In this document: one piece after another, positions 33,487 through 42,799 of the stretch
Position numbering within the stretch: position 1 is the first letter of the stretch
Layout of the letters: every line of letters starts with the position of its first letter
Origin: Leifsonia shinshuensis
GTDB taxonomy: Bacteria; Actinomycetota; Actinomycetes; Actinomycetales; Microbacteriaceae
Assembly: GCF_013410375.1 (NCBI RefSeq)
Contig: NZ_JACCFL010000001.1
Location: 930,001-994,000, forward strand
Direction of reading: 5' to 3'
DNA length: 64,000 bases
Made by a program: the position numbers and the translations under genes
The notes under the pieces: generated by a model
The model's database searches: none
What the model saw: the letters and a program-made list of their open reading frames with translations, nothing else
What the model was told of the DNA's origin: nothing

Positions 33487-34746
33487 ATGAGATACGCGAC
33501 CGGAGACGTGACGCAGCGGCGGGGGCCCCGCCACGCGGTGCTGCGCGTCCTCGCCGTCGGCGCCGTCGCCCTCGCCGGCGTCGTCGGATCGATCGCCGCG
33601 CCGGCGTACGCCGACCAGTACCCCAGCTGGCAGGACGTCCAGAACGCCAAAGCCAACGAGGCGGCAGCGTCCGCCCAGGTCACGCGCATCACGAGCCTGA
33701 TCGCCCAGCTCGACCAGGAGGTCTCCGACACCCAGGCCGCCGCGGTCAAACGCGGCGAGGAGTTGCAGGCGGCGGTCGCGGCGTTCGACGAGGCCGACAT
33801 GAAGGCGCGGGACCTGGAGGCCCAGACCGCCGCCAGCCAGGCGAAGGCCGACGCCGCGGGCGCCCAGGCCGGCAAGCTCGCCGCCCAGCTCTACCGCACC
33901 GGTGGACGCAACCTCACCGCCAACATCCTCCTCAGCGGCAACGGGGCCGGCGGCACGAGCCCGGAGACCTTGCTGACCAACCTGGGCAGCATGTCCAAGC
34001 TGGCCGAGCAGTCCGACCGGGTCTACACCGACGCCACGGTCGCGCAGAACACGGCGAAGGCGCTGGCGGCGCAGGCGGAGGCCGCCAAGGCCGTGCGCGA
34101 GAAGCTGCGCGTCACCGCCACGGCCGCCCTCCAGGCCGCGGTCGCCGCCGCCAAGGCCGCGCAGGACAAGCTCGCCGAGCAGCAGAAGCAGATCGTCGTC
34201 ATGCAGGCGCAGCTCGCCGCCCTCCGCGACGTCACCGCCAAGGAGGTCGCCGGCTACGAGGCCGGCGTCGCCGCCGAAGCCGCGGCCGCCGCAGCGCGCG
34301 GCTCCGGCGGCCTCCCCGGCGGCTACGTCGGCCCGCAGGGCTGGGCGGTCCCCGCCGCCGGCCCGATCACCGACGGGTTCGGCCCGCGGCCGTCGCCCGG
34401 CGGCATCGGCAGCACGTACCACATGGGCATCGACATCGGGGCCTCCTGCAACGCGCCCATCTACGCGGCGTACGGCGGCACCGTCGTCTACGCGGGGCCC
34501 GACGGGACCCACGGCAACTACGTGCTGCTCGACAACGGCGGCGGCATCCAGACCGGCTACGCGCACATCCGCAACGGCGGCATCCTGGTCGGCATCGGCC
34601 AGCGCGTCAGCGCCGGTCAGCCGATCGCCCACGTCGGCAGCACCGGAGCGTCCACCGGCTGCCACCTGCACTACGAGGTGCTGGTGAACGGCCAGAAGAT
34701 CGACGGAATCCCCTTCATGAGAGCAAGGCAGGCACCCCTTGGCTAG
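33487..34746 (+). CDS. Secreted M23 (LytM-type) peptidoglycan endopeptidase with coiled coil
   Basis: 419 residues from ATG 33487, preferred over ATG 33457 because GAGGTGACG lies directly before it. A signal peptide ends near AYADQYPSW, then a long Ala/Lys/Gln coiled coil (about 55-270) and a C-terminal M23 domain. Zinc ligands are present: His312 and Asp316 in HMGID, and HLH (393-395). Such EnvC/NlpD-like proteins cleave peptide cross-links or activate other hydrolases; here the ligands are intact, so activity is likely. The end overlaps the next gene by 8 nt. Confidence 0.88.
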   Translation: MRYATGDVTQRRGPRHAVLRVLAVGAVALAGVVGSIAAPAYADQYPSWQDVQNAKANEAAASAQVTRITSLIAQLDQEVSDTQAAAVKRGEELQAAVAAFDEADMKARDLEAQTAASQAKADAAGAQAGKLAAQLYRTGGRNLTANILLSGNGAGGTSPETLLTNLGSMSKLAEQSDRVYTDATVAQNTAKALAAQAEAAKAVREKLRVTATAALQAAVAAAKAAQDKLAEQQKQIVVMQAQLAALRDVTAKEVAGYEAGVAAEAAAAAARGSGGLPGGYVGPQGWAVPAAGPITDGFGPRPSPGGIGSTYHMGIDIGASCNAPIYAAYGGTVVYAGPDGTHGNYVLLDNGGGIQTGYAHIRNGGILVGIGQRVSAGQPIAHVGSTGASTGCHLHYEVLVNGQKIDGIPFMRARQAPLG

Positions 34747-36094
34747 CGACACTTCGAAGAACTCCCGCGCCCGCACCGGGCTGGCGATCGGCGCCGGCGT
34801 GATGGGAGCCGTCACGGCCTCCATCGGCATCGTCGCCCCCGCCCAGGCGGTCGACTACCCGTCCTGGAACGACGTGCAGCAGGCGAAGGACAACGTCGCC
34901 AACCAGCAGGCGATGATCGCCAACATCACCACTCTGATCGGCAACCTGCAGACCAGTGTGGACGCGGCGCGGGTCGCGTCCGAGAAGGCGGCGGAGGCCT
35001 ACTTCCAGGCGAAGGACGCCCTCGCCGCCGCGACCTCGAAGCAGGCCGACCTCGAGAAGCAGTCGGCCGAGGCCGCGGCCAAGGCGAAGACCTCCCAGAT
35101 GCGCGCGGGACTCCTCGCCTCGCACCTGGCCAAGTCCGGCGGCGGCACGGACGTCAGCACCGAGCTCCTGCTGAAGGGCGGCGGCAGCGGTGCGGGCGCC
35201 GACAAGCTGCTGTTCCAGCTCGGCACCATGAGCAAGCTGACCGAGCAGTCCAAGGCGGTCTACGACCAGGCCACCAAGGACAAGAACACCGCGGAGTCGC
35301 TGAACGCCCAGGCGAAGGCGGCCAAGACCGAACGCGAGAAGCTGGCGGTCCAGGCCGACCAGGCGCTCGCCGCCGCCAAGGACGCGCAGTCGGCGGCCCA
35401 GGCGGCGCTCGCCGAGCAGCAGAGCAAGTCCACCGAGCTCGTCGCGCAGCTGGCGACCCTCAAGAACACCTCGACCCAGGTGGAGGCGGCCTACCTGCAG
35501 GGGCAGCAGATCAAGGCGCAGCAGGAGGCGGCCGCCGCGGCAGCAGCCGCCGCGGCCGAGGCCCAGCGCCGCCAGCAGCAACAACAACAACAACAGCAAC
35601 AGCAGCAGCAGCAGAACGGCGGCGGATCCTCCGGCGGTTCGTCCGGCGGGTCCTCCGGCGGTGGCGGCCAAACCGGCGGCGGCGGAGGTGGCGGCGGCCC
35701 GGTTGCCCCGCCGAACGGCAACGTCGTCCAGACCGCGATCTCCTACGCGATGGCGCAGCTCGGCAAGCCGTACATCTTCGGCGGGGAGGGCCCGGTCGGC
35801 TACGACTGCTCCGGCCTCACGATGAAGGCGTACGCCTACGCCGGCGTGTGGATCGGCTCGCACTCGGTCAACAACCAGTACTACACGGCGCTCGGCCGCG
35901 GCCAGATCGTGCCGTACAGCCAGCGCCAGCCCGGCGACCTCATCTTCTGGGGCGACTCTCCCGGCAACTTCTACCACGTGGGCATCTACATCGGCGGCGG
36001 CAAGATGATCGCCGCGCCCACCGAGGGCGATGTCGTCAAGATCCAGTCCGTCTGGGGCTCCCCCTGGGGCCAGGTAGCCCGCCCCTCCGCCTAA
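34739..36094 (+). CDS. Secreted NlpC/P60 peptidoglycan hydrolase with coiled coil and poly-Gln linker
   Basis: 451 residues from TTG 34739, which overlaps the end of the M23 gene by 8 nt; no other in-frame start precedes the signal peptide (ends near PAQAVDYPSW). The same DYPSWNDVQ-type start and coiled coil as the M23 protein show that the two share ancestry outside the catalytic domains. A linker follows with 14 glutamines (279-292) and Ser/Gly repeats, then the NlpC/P60 domain with Cys357 (YDCSGL) and His413 (YHVGIYIG). It cleaves cell-wall stem peptides, probably at daughter-cell separation as in RipA-like proteins. Confidence 0.9.
   Translation: MASDTSKNSRARTGLAIGAGVMGAVTASIGIVAPAQAVDYPSWNDVQQAKDNVANQQAMIANITTLIGNLQTSVDAARVASEKAAEAYFQAKDALAAATSKQADLEKQSAEAAAKAKTSQMRAGLLASHLAKSGGGTDVSTELLLKGGGSGAGADKLLFQLGTMSKLTEQSKAVYDQATKDKNTAESLNAQAKAAKTEREKLAVQADQALAAAKDAQSAAQAALAEQQSKSTELVAQLATLKNTSTQVEAAYLQGQQIKAQQEAAAAAAAAAAEAQRRQQQQQQQQQQQQQQNGGGSSGGSSGGSSGGGGQTGGGGGGGGPVAPPNGNVVQTAISYAMAQLGKPYIFGGEGPVGYDCSGLTMKAYAYAGVWIGSHSVNNQYYTALGRGQIVPYSQRQPGDLIFWGDSPGNFYHVGIYIGGGKMIAAPTEGDVVKIQSVWGSPWGQVARPSA
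35573..35614 (+). repeat. CAG/CAA trinucleotide tract (14 glutamines)
   Basis: Fourteen consecutive Gln codons, a mix of CAG and CAA with a run of five CAA. It sits in the linker between coiled coil and catalytic domain. CAA is rare elsewhere in this GC-rich window. Confidence 0.9.
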
Positions 36095-36114
36095 CCGGTC
36101 GCTCGCCTAACAGC

Positions 36115-36177
36115 CGAGTACGCGATAAATCAACAGAAAACCGCCGAGTACGCAGAGAGTCTGCGTACTCGGCGGTT
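36115..36177. terminator. 63-bp repeat copy 1 with bidirectional terminator
   Basis: CGAGTACGCG (36115-36124), 14 nt of A-rich spacer, then a perfect 18-bp hairpin (36139-36156 with 36160-36177, loop GAG) whose arm is AACCGCCGAGTACGCAGA. It lies between the convergent NlpC and ppa genes. An equally long copy is at 56207-56269. Confidence 0.85.
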
Positions 36178-36193
36178 GCTGTCTGAGCGAGGG

Positions 36194-36685
36194 TCAGTGG
36201 CCCTCGGCCGCGAGCTTGACGAAGCCCGCCTCGACGATGGCCTCGGCCTCCGCGGCGTCGCCCCAGCCCTCGATGTTGACGAACTTGCCCGGCTCCAGGT
36301 CCTTGTAGCGGGCGAAGAAGTGCTCGATCTCCTTGCGGGTCTGCTCCGGGATGTCGTTCACGTCCTGGATGTGCAGCCAGCGCGGGTCCTTGTAGGGGAC
36401 GGCGATCACCTTGGCGTCGCTGCCGGCCTCGTCGGACATGTTCAGCACGCCGACCGGGCGCACCTTGACGCCGACGCCCGGGAAGACCGGGTACTCGAGC
36501 AGCACCAGCGCGTCGACCGGGTCGCCGTCGAGGCCGAGCGTGTTCTCGAAGTATCCGTAGTCGGTCGGGTACACGAAGCTGGTGAACAGCACGCGGTCCA
36601 GGTAGACGCGGCCGGTCTCGTGGTCCACCTCGTACTTGTTGCGGCTCCCCTTCGGGATCTCGATGACGACGTCGTATTCGGCCAT
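36194..36685 (-). CDS. ppa: Inorganic pyrophosphatase, soluble family I
   Basis: 163 residues with the complete active site of family I enzymes: [17 protein letters not shown] and the signature [10 protein letters not shown], then [12 protein letters not shown]. It hydrolyses pyrophosphate released by biosynthesis and uses Mg2+. GAAGGAG precedes the ATG. Divergent from tilS across 44 bp. Confidence 0.97.
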   Translation of the reverse strand: MAEYDVVIEIPKGSRNKYEVDHETGRVYLDRVLFTSFVYPTDYGYFENTLGLDGDPVDALVLLEYPVFPGVGVKVRPVGVLNMSDEAGSDAKVIAVPYKDPRWLHIQDVNDIPEQTRKEIEHFFARYKDLEPGKFVNIEGWGDAAEAEAIVEAGFVKLAAEGH

Positions 36686-36717
36686 GCCGGTGCTCCTTCG
36701 GTGTTGGAAATCTGCAC

Positions 36718-36723
36718 TAACGT
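36718..36723 (+). promoter_or_regulatory. -10 box (TAACGT) for leaderless tilS mRNA
   Basis: TAACGT, six bases, then the ATG at 36730. No ribosome binding site is present. Confidence 0.55.
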
Positions 36724-36729
36724 TACTGG

Positions 36730-37845
36730 ATGCGCCTCAACGGGTCCTCGGGTGAAGCGGCCGGTGAAGCGGCGGCCGGAGCGGCGGCCGGCGGCCCGCG
36801 GCGCCCCCGTCTGACGCCGCCGATCGCCGACGCGCGCCGCGCCGTCCGGGAGGCCCTGGCCGCAGCGGCGGCCCTCCCCGCCGTCGACCCGGACGACCAT
36901 CACGGCCCGGCCGGCCCCGCGCCGCTCGCCGCGGGCTCGCTGGTCCTCGTCGGGCTGAGCGGGGGAGCGGACTCGCTCGCCCTCGCGGCGGCGACCGCGT
37001 TCGAGGCGCCCCGCCGCGGCTACCGGGCCGGCGCGATCGTCGTCGACCACGGCCTCCAGCCCGGCTCCGCCGAAGTCGCCGAGACCGCGGCGTCCCAGGC
37101 GCGCGAGCTCGGCCTCGACCCCGTGCTGGTGGAGCGCGTCACGGTCCCCGAAGGAGCTTCCGGGCCGGAGGGGGAGGCCCGCGCCGCCCGCCACGCCGCC
37201 TTCGACCGTGCCCGCGCCGCCACCGGCGCCGCTCGCATCCTCCTGGCGCACACGCTCGACGACCAGGCCGAGACGGTGCTCCTCGGCCTGGCCCGCGGCT
37301 CCGGCCCGTCCAGCCTGCAGGGGATGCGCCCCGACACCGGCACCCTGCTGCGCCCCTTCCTGGGCCTCCGCCGCCGGACGACGCGCGCTTTCTGCGCCGA
37401 CAGCGGGCTCAGCCCCTGGGACGACCCGCACAACGACGACCCCGCGTACGCGCGCGTCCGGGTGCGCACCCGGCTGCTGCCCGCGCTCGAGGACGCGCTC
37501 GGCCCCGGCGTCGCCGAGGCGCTCGCGCGCACGGCGGAGCAGCTCCGCGAGGACGACGACGCGCTCGACGGCCTCGCCCTGGAGTGGGCGCAGGAGCTGG
37601 TCAGCCAGACCGAGGACGGCGCGGTCGCGCTCGACGTGCGCGGCCTGGCCGCGGACCCGGCTGCGCTCCGCCAGCGGATCATCCGGCTGGTCGTCTCGGC
37701 CGAGTTCGGGGTGTCCCTCAGCAGGGCGCACACCCTCGCCGTCGCGGAGCTGATCACGGGGTGGCACGGCCAGGGACCGCTCAGCCTGCCAGGCGTTAGA
37801 GTTGTCAGGCAGAACGGCCTGCTCACGTTTCACCCCGACAGCTAA
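36730..37845 (+). CDS. tilS: tRNA(Ile)-lysidine synthase
   Basis: 371 residues. After an Ala/Gly-rich N-terminal extension, the PP-loop SGGADS is at 77-82, followed by [20 protein letters not shown] and the [17 protein letters not shown] motif of TilS. The enzyme converts the wobble C of tRNA-Ile(CAU) to lysidine so it reads AUA. It precedes hpt by 16 nt, the usual actinobacterial order tilS-hpt-ftsH-folE. Confidence 0.93.
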   Translation: MRLNGSSGEAAGEAAAGAAAGGPRRPRLTPPIADARRAVREALAAAAALPAVDPDDHHGPAGPAPLAAGSLVLVGLSGGADSLALAAATAFEAPRRGYRAGAIVVDHGLQPGSAEVAETAASQARELGLDPVLVERVTVPEGASGPEGEARAARHAAFDRARAATGAARILLAHTLDDQAETVLLGLARGSGPSSLQGMRPDTGTLLRPFLGLRRRTTRAFCADSGLSPWDDPHNDDPAYARVRVRTRLLPALEDALGPGVAEALARTAEQLREDDDALDGLALEWAQELVSQTEDGAVALDVRGLAADPAALRQRIIRLVVSAEFGVSLSRAHTLAVAELITGWHGQGPLSLPGVRVVRQNGLLTFHPDS

Positions 37846-37861
37846 GGACAGCGCCTCCCCC

Positions 37862-38413
37862 ATGGAACTCACGGACGTTCACGACGACCTGACCGAGATT
37901 CTGATCACCGAGGAGCAGATCCGCTCCCGCATCGCCGAGCTGAGCCGGACGGTGGAGGCCGACTACGCGGGCAAGGACGTCCTGCTGGTCGGCGTGCTCA
38001 AGGGCGCCGTCATGGTGATGGCCGACCTGTCCCGCGAGCTGCGCATCCCGGTCACGATGGACTGGATGGCGGTCAGCTCCTACGGCAGCGGCACCGCGTC
38101 GAGCGGCGTCGTGCGCATCCTCAAGGACCTGGACACCGACCTCAGCGGCAAGACCGTGCTGATCGTCGAGGACATCATCGACTCCGGGCTCACGCTCTCG
38201 TGGCTGCTCGCGAACCTGCGCAGCCGCGGCCCGGAGTCGATCGAGATCTTCACGCTGCTGCGCAAGCCGGAGGCGGCCCGCGTCGAGATCGACGTGAAGT
38301 ACGTCGGCTTCGACATCCCCAACCAGTTCGTCGTCGGCTACGGCCTCGACTACGCCGAGCGCTACCGCAACCTCCGCGGCGTCGGCATCCTGGCCCCGGC
38401 CGTCTACAGCTGA
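37862..38413 (+). CDS. hpt: Hypoxanthine phosphoribosyltransferase
   Basis: 183 residues. PRPP-binding motif VLIVEDIIDSGLTLS, the flexible-loop segment SSYGSGTASSG, and C-terminal DIPNQFVVGYGLDYAERYRNL. It salvages hypoxanthine (and usually guanine) to nucleotides. Part of the tilS-hpt-ftsH-fol cluster. Confidence 0.95.
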   Translation: MELTDVHDDLTEILITEEQIRSRIAELSRTVEADYAGKDVLLVGVLKGAVMVMADLSRELRIPVTMDWMAVSSYGSGTASSGVVRILKDLDTDLSGKTVLIVEDIIDSGLTLSWLLANLRSRGPESIEIFTLLRKPEAARVEIDVKYVGFDIPNQFVVGYGLDYAERYRNLRGVGILAPAVYS

Positions 38414-38472
38414 GGCGGTCCGACCACCCGGCTCGACTTGCGCCGCCGCCCGCGGAGTGGTCCGATGACCCC

Positions 38473-38823
38473 ATGCCGTACGAACCCACCGAGCTCTACC
38501 GACGCTGGCTGGCCGCCTGGAGCGACAGGCATGCGTCCTTGGAGCCGATCATCGCGGAGGACGCCGTCGGGCACTGGCCGGAGGGCGACGTCACCGGGCC
38601 GCGCGGGTTCGCGCGGGCCATCGCCGAGACCGTCGACGAGTTCGACGAGGTCGGGTTCGAGGTGCAGGCGGGGCCCCTGGCCGGTGACGGCTTCGTCGCC
38701 GCGCGCTGGGTGATGACCTGCCGGCTGGGCGACGAGACCATGTCCTTCGCCGGGCACGACTTCATGCGGGTGGAGAACGGTGTGATCGCCGAGTACTGGC
38801 CCGCCATCCTCCCGGCCTCGTGA
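38473..38823 (+). CDS. SnoaL/NTF2-like protein
   Basis: 116 residues: ELYRRWLAAWSDRHASLEPIIAEDAVGHW, then FEVQAGPLAGDGFVAARWVMTCRL and FMRVENGVIAEYW. This is the pattern of polyketide-cyclase-like SnoaL proteins, small cone-shaped alpha+beta barrels. Whether it is an enzyme is unclear. It interrupts the usual hpt-ftsH adjacency, which suggests a local insertion. Confidence 0.75.
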   Translation: MPYEPTELYRRWLAAWSDRHASLEPIIAEDAVGHWPEGDVTGPRGFARAIAETVDEFDEVGFEVQAGPLAGDGFVAARWVMTCRLGDETMSFAGHDFMRVENGVIAEYWPAILPAS

Positions 38824-38918
38824 CGCGGCACGACGGGCGCGTCGCCCGGCGCGAACGCGGGTCCGGGCGGTAAGCGCGCCCAGAGCGAACACGCAGCCGA
38901 CCCACAGCGCCCAGGCGG

Positions 38919-38924
38919 TACTGT
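38919..38924 (+). promoter_or_regulatory. -10 box (TACTGT) of ftsH
   Basis: TACTGT ends 9 nt before the ATG at 38934, predicting a transcript start with only about 3 nt of leader. Confidence 0.5.
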
Positions 38925-38933
38925 GGTCGCACC

Positions 38934-40937
38934 ATGAACCTCAAGAAGATCTTCCGCGGCCCGATCCTGTACGTCGTGCTCGCGATCATCGCGGTGTGGA
39001 TCGGCTCCAGTCTGATCACCATGTCGGGCTTCAAGTCCGTCACCACGCAGGAGGGGCTCAACCTCCTGCAGCAGGACAAGGTGTCGAGCGCGAAGATCGT
39101 CGACGGCGAGAACCGCGTCGACCTCACGCTCAAGCAGGCCGACGGCGCTAACGGCACGCAGGTGCAGTTCTACTACGTCACCCCGCGCGGGCAGGACGTG
39201 GTCAAGGCGATCGACGACGCCAACCTGCCCAAGGGCTACGACGACGAGGTCCCGCAGCCCAACTGGATCGTCAACATCCTCGGCTTCCTCATCCCGGCGC
39301 TGCTCATCGGCGTGTTCTTCTGGATCATGATCTCGGGCATGCAGGGCGGCGGCAACAAGGTCATGCAGTTCGGCAAGTCGCGGGCGAAGCTCGTCACCAA
39401 GGAGACGCCGAAGGTCACCTTCGACGACGTCGCCGGGTCCGACGAGGCCATCGAGGAGCTGCAGGAGATCAAGGACTTCCTCAAGGAGCCCGCCAAGTTC
39501 CAGGCGGTCGGCGCGCGCATCCCCAAGGGCGTGCTGCTGTACGGCCCTCCCGGCACCGGCAAGACGCTGCTGGCCCGCGCCGTCGCGGGTGAGGCGGGCG
39601 TCCCCTTCTACTCCATCTCCGGTTCGGACTTCGTGGAGATGTTCGTCGGCGTCGGCGCCAGCCGTGTCCGCGACCTGTTCCAGCAGGCCAAGGAGAACTC
39701 GCCGGCCATCATCTTCATCGACGAGATCGACGCGGTCGGCCGTCACCGCGGCGCCGGTCTCGGCGGCGGGCACGACGAGCGCGAGCAGACCCTCAACCAG
39801 CTCCTGGTGGAGATGGACGGCTTCGACCCGAAGACCAACGTCATCCTGATCGCGGCGACCAACCGTCCCGACATCCTCGACCCCGCGCTGCTGCGCCCAG
39901 GCCGCTTCGACCGGCAGATCGGCGTCGACGCGCCGGACCTGCTCGGCCGCAAGAAGATCCTGGAGGTGCACGGCCGCGGCAAGCCGCTGGCGGCCTCCGT
40001 CGACCTCGAGGTGCTCGCCCGCAAGACGCCGGGCTTCACCGGCGCCGACCTGGCCAACGTGCTCAACGAGGCCGCGCTGCTGACGGCCCGCTCCAACGCG
40101 CAGCTGATCGACAACCGCGCCCTCGACGAGGCCGTGGACCGCGTCATCGCCGGACCGCAGAAGCGCACCCGGGTCATGAAGGACCAGGAGAAGCTGATCA
40201 CCGCGTACCACGAGGGCGGCCACGCCCTCGCAGCCGCGGCGATGCGTCACACCGACCCGGTGACCAAGATCACCATCCTCCCGCGCGGCCGCGCCCTCGG
40301 CTACACGATGGTCATGCCGCTGGAGGACAAGTACTCGGTGACCCGCAACGAGCTGCTCGACCAGCTCGCCTACGCGATGGGCGGCCGTGTCGCCGAGGAG
40401 ATCGTCTTCCACGACCCGACCACCGGCGCCTCCAACGACATCGAGAAGGCGACCTCCATCGCCCGCAAGATGGTCACCGAGTACGGCATGAGCGCCGACA
40501 TCGGCTCGGTCAAGCTGGGCCAGGCGAACGGCGAGATGTTCCTCGGCCGCGACATGGGCCACCAGCGCGACTACTCCGAGCGGATCGCCGAGCGCGTCGA
40601 CGCCGAGGTGCGCGCGCTGATCGAGAAGGCGCACGACGAGGCGTGGGAGGTCATCAACGACAACCGCGCTGTGCTCGACCGCCTCGCCGCCGCGCTGCTG
40701 GAGCACGAGACGCTCGACCACAACCAGATCGCGGAGATCTTCGCGGACGTGAAGAAGCTGCCGGAGCGCCCGCAGTGGCTCTCCAGCGACAAGCGGCCGA
40801 TCTCCGACCTGCCTCCCATCGAGTTCCCGAAGGCGCCGATCGACGCCGGCGCCGTGGACGGCGGCGTCGACTCCGAGCCGCCGTCGTCGAAGCCGAAGCG
40901 TTCCCCCGCCATCAAGCCGCGGCCGGCGACGGCCTAG
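38934..40937 (+). CDS. ftsH: ATP-dependent zinc metalloprotease FtsH
   Basis: 667 residues. Two membrane helices (about 8-26 and 115-138) flank a small extracytoplasmic domain, then an AAA+ module ([19 protein letters not shown], second region of homology with [20 protein letters not shown]) and an M41 protease with zinc site HEGGH (426-430; many FtsH have HEAGH). It degrades misassembled membrane proteins and selected regulators. The C-terminus is a Pro/Ser-rich tail. Confidence 0.97.
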   Translation: MNLKKIFRGPILYVVLAIIAVWIGSSLITMSGFKSVTTQEGLNLLQQDKVSSAKIVDGENRVDLTLKQADGANGTQVQFYYVTPRGQDVVKAIDDANLPKGYDDEVPQPNWIVNILGFLIPALLIGVFFWIMISGMQGGGNKVMQFGKSRAKLVTKETPKVTFDDVAGSDEAIEELQEIKDFLKEPAKFQAVGARIPKGVLLYGPPGTGKTLLARAVAGEAGVPFYSISGSDFVEMFVGVGASRVRDLFQQAKENSPAIIFIDEIDAVGRHRGAGLGGGHDEREQTLNQLLVEMDGFDPKTNVILIAATNRPDILDPALLRPGRFDRQIGVDAPDLLGRKKILEVHGRGKPLAASVDLEVLARKTPGFTGADLANVLNEAALLTARSNAQLIDNRALDEAVDRVIAGPQKRTRVMKDQEKLITAYHEGGHALAAAAMRHTDPVTKITILPRGRALGYTMVMPLEDKYSVTRNELLDQLAYAMGGRVAEEIVFHDPTTGASNDIEKATSIARKMVTEYGMSADIGSVKLGQANGEMFLGRDMGHQRDYSERIAERVDAEVRALIEKAHDEAWEVINDNRAVLDRLAAALLEHETLDHNQIAEIFADVKKLPERPQWLSSDKRPISDLPPIEFPKAPIDAGAVDGGVDSEPPSSKPKRSPAIKPRPATA

Positions 40938-40949
40938 GCCGCGCACCGC

Positions 40950-41525
40950 ATGACCGGATTCGATCGCGCACGCATCGAGGCGGCCGTCGCCGAGATCCTC
41001 GCCGCCATCGGCGAGGATCCGTCGCGTCCGGGCCTGACGGACACGCCGTCGCGCGTCGCCGACGCCTACGCCGAGTTCTTCTCCGGCGTGGGCGTCGACG
41101 CGCGTCAGCAGCTCGGTGAGCCGGTGCCGCTGGAGAACGTGCGCGCCGAGACCGTGATCCTGCGGGACATCGCGTTCCGGTCGGTGTGCGAGCACCACCT
41201 GCTGCCGTTCCTCGGCGTCGCGCACGTGGCCTACCTGCCGGGGGAGGCCGTGATCGGCCTGGGCCGCATCCCGCGCGTCATCGAGACGCTCTCCGCCCGG
41301 CCGCAGCTGCAGGAGCGCCTCACCGAGCAGATCGCGGACACCATCGAGGACGGCGCGAACGCGCGCGGAGTCCTGGTGGTGCTGGACGCCGCCCACGAGT
41401 GCGTCACCACCCGCGGCGCCCGGCAGACCCGCGCCACCACCGTGACGATCGCCGCGCGCGGCGCCTTCAGCGAGCCGGCCTCCCGCGCCGAGCTGATCGC
41501 GCTCATCGGCGGAGGCGCCGAATGA
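40950..41525 (+). CDS. folE: GTP cyclohydrolase I
   Basis: 191 residues with SVCEHHLLPF, GLGRIPRVIETLSARPQLQERLT and ARGVLVVLDAAHECVTTRG, covering the zinc and GTP-binding residues. It makes 7,8-dihydroneopterin triphosphate, the first folate intermediate. It lies 12 nt after ftsH and starts the folate operon folE-folP-folB-folK. Confidence 0.97.
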   Translation: MTGFDRARIEAAVAEILAAIGEDPSRPGLTDTPSRVADAYAEFFSGVGVDARQQLGEPVPLENVRAETVILRDIAFRSVCEHHLLPFLGVAHVAYLPGEAVIGLGRIPRVIETLSARPQLQERLTEQIADTIEDGANARGVLVVLDAAHECVTTRGARQTRATTVTIAARGAFSEPASRAELIALIGGGAE

Positions 41526-41528
41526 CTC

Positions 41529-41584
41529 CGACATTCGTGCCGAATGTCGACTTTCGCGCCGGGAAACGCGACATTCGTGCCGAA
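41529..41584. repeat. CGACATTCGTGCCGAA repeats and palindrome between folE and folP
   Basis: CGACATTCG-TGC-CGAATGTCG (41529-41549) is a perfect 9-bp inverted repeat. The segment CGACATTCGTGCCGAA recurs at 41569-41584. The 79-bp folE-folP gap is almost filled by them; they could be an operator, an RNA hairpin or a dispersed intergenic repeat. Confidence 0.7.
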
Positions 41585-41604
41585 GCGCGGACGGGCTGCC
41601 GCTC

Positions 41605-42408
41605 GTGACCCTCATCATGGGCGTCCTCAACGTGACGCCCGATTCCTTCAGCGACGGCGGCCTGTGGCTCGAGCCGGAGGCGGCGGTCGCCCACGCGCTC
41701 GACCTCGTCGCGCAGGGCGCCGACCTGATCGACGTGGGCGGCGAGTCCACCCGCCCCGGCGCTCTGCGCGTGGACCCGGAGGAGGAGCGCGCCCGCGTCG
41801 TCCCCGTCATCCGGTCGCTCGCCGAGCACGGCGTGACCGTCAGCGTCGACACCCTCAACGCCTCCACCGCGCGCGCCGCCGCCGACGCGGGAGCAGCGAT
41901 CATCAACGACGTCTCCGGCGGCCTCGCGGACGCGACGATGCCGGACGCGGTGCTCGACACCGGCCTCCAGTACGTCGTCATGCACTGGCGCGGGCGGCTC
42001 GACGCCGCCGACTCGCGGGCCGTCTACACCGACACCGTCCGGGAGGTGCGCTCCGAGCTGTCCGCCCGGGTCACCAGCCTCCTCGACCACGGTATCGACC
42101 CCGCCAAGCTGATCCTCGACCCCGGGCTCGGCTTCTCCAAGAACGCCCACCACAACTGGCAGGTGCTGGCCGGCCTCCACGAGTTCGAGACGCTCGGCTA
42201 CCCGGTGCTCATCGGCGCCTCCCGCAAGCGGTTCCTCGGCACGCTGCTCGGTGACGGCGCCACCGTCGAAGACCGCGACGCGCCGACGGCCGTCATCTCC
42301 GCGCTCGCCGCGCAGGCCGGCGCCTGGGCCGTGCGCGTGCACGACGTGGCGTCGACGCGGATGGCCCTGGATGTCGTGCAGGCGTGGCAAGCTGGACGCG
42401 ATGACTGA
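41605..42408 (+). CDS. folP: Dihydropteroate synthase
   Basis: 267 residues from GTG 41605. Signature MGVLNVTPDSFSDGG, DVGGESTRPGA, SVDTLNA, LILDPGLGFSKNAHHNW and the SRKRFLG loop. It condenses p-aminobenzoate with hydroxymethyldihydropterin pyrophosphate; sulfonamides target it. It overlaps folB by 8 nt. Confidence 0.97.
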   Translation: MTLIMGVLNVTPDSFSDGGLWLEPEAAVAHALDLVAQGADLIDVGGESTRPGALRVDPEEERARVVPVIRSLAEHGVTVSVDTLNASTARAAADAGAAIINDVSGGLADATMPDAVLDTGLQYVVMHWRGRLDAADSRAVYTDTVREVRSELSARVTSLLDHGIDPAKLILDPGLGFSKNAHHNWQVLAGLHEFETLGYPVLIGASRKRFLGTLLGDGATVEDRDAPTAVISALAAQAGAWAVRVHDVASTRMALDVVQAWQAGRDD

Positions 42409-42799
42409 TTCCGCTGCCGTGTCCGCCTCGCCCCGGCCGTCGGACGCCATCGTGCTGACGGGACTGCGCGTGCGGGCTCACCACGGGGTGTTCGACTTCG
42501 AGCGCGAGAACGGCCAGGATTTCGTCGTGGACGTGACCGCGCACCTCGACCTGTCGCCGTCCGCGGCCTCCGACGACCTCGCCCGCACCGTCCACTACGG
42601 CGAACTGGCGACGGAGATCGCCGACGCCGTGCGCCGCGACCCCGTCGACCTGATCGAGACCGTCGCCGAGCGCGTGGCCGGGGTGGTCCTCGCGCATGAG
42701 CCGGTGCACTCGGTGGAGGTCACGGTCCACAAGCCGGACGCCCCGATCGACGTGCCCTTCGGCGACGTCGCCGTGCGCATCGTGCGGGGCCGGCCATGA
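42401..42799 (+). CDS. folB: Dihydroneopterin aldolase
   Basis: 132 residues with LTGLRVRAHHGVFDFERENGQ and DLARTVHYGELA, and DLIETVAERVA. It makes 6-hydroxymethyl-7,8-dihydropterin. It overlaps folP by 8 nt and folK by 4 nt. Confidence 0.95.
   Translation: MTDSAAVSASPRPSDAIVLTGLRVRAHHGVFDFERENGQDFVVDVTAHLDLSPSAASDDLARTVHYGELATEIADAVRRDPVDLIETVAERVAGVVLAHEPVHSVEVTVHKPDAPIDVPFGDVAVRIVRGRP

Noticed and set aside
38496..41981. A 1,161-codon open frame on the minus strand
   Set aside because: Antisense to ftsH, folE and folP; no family features.
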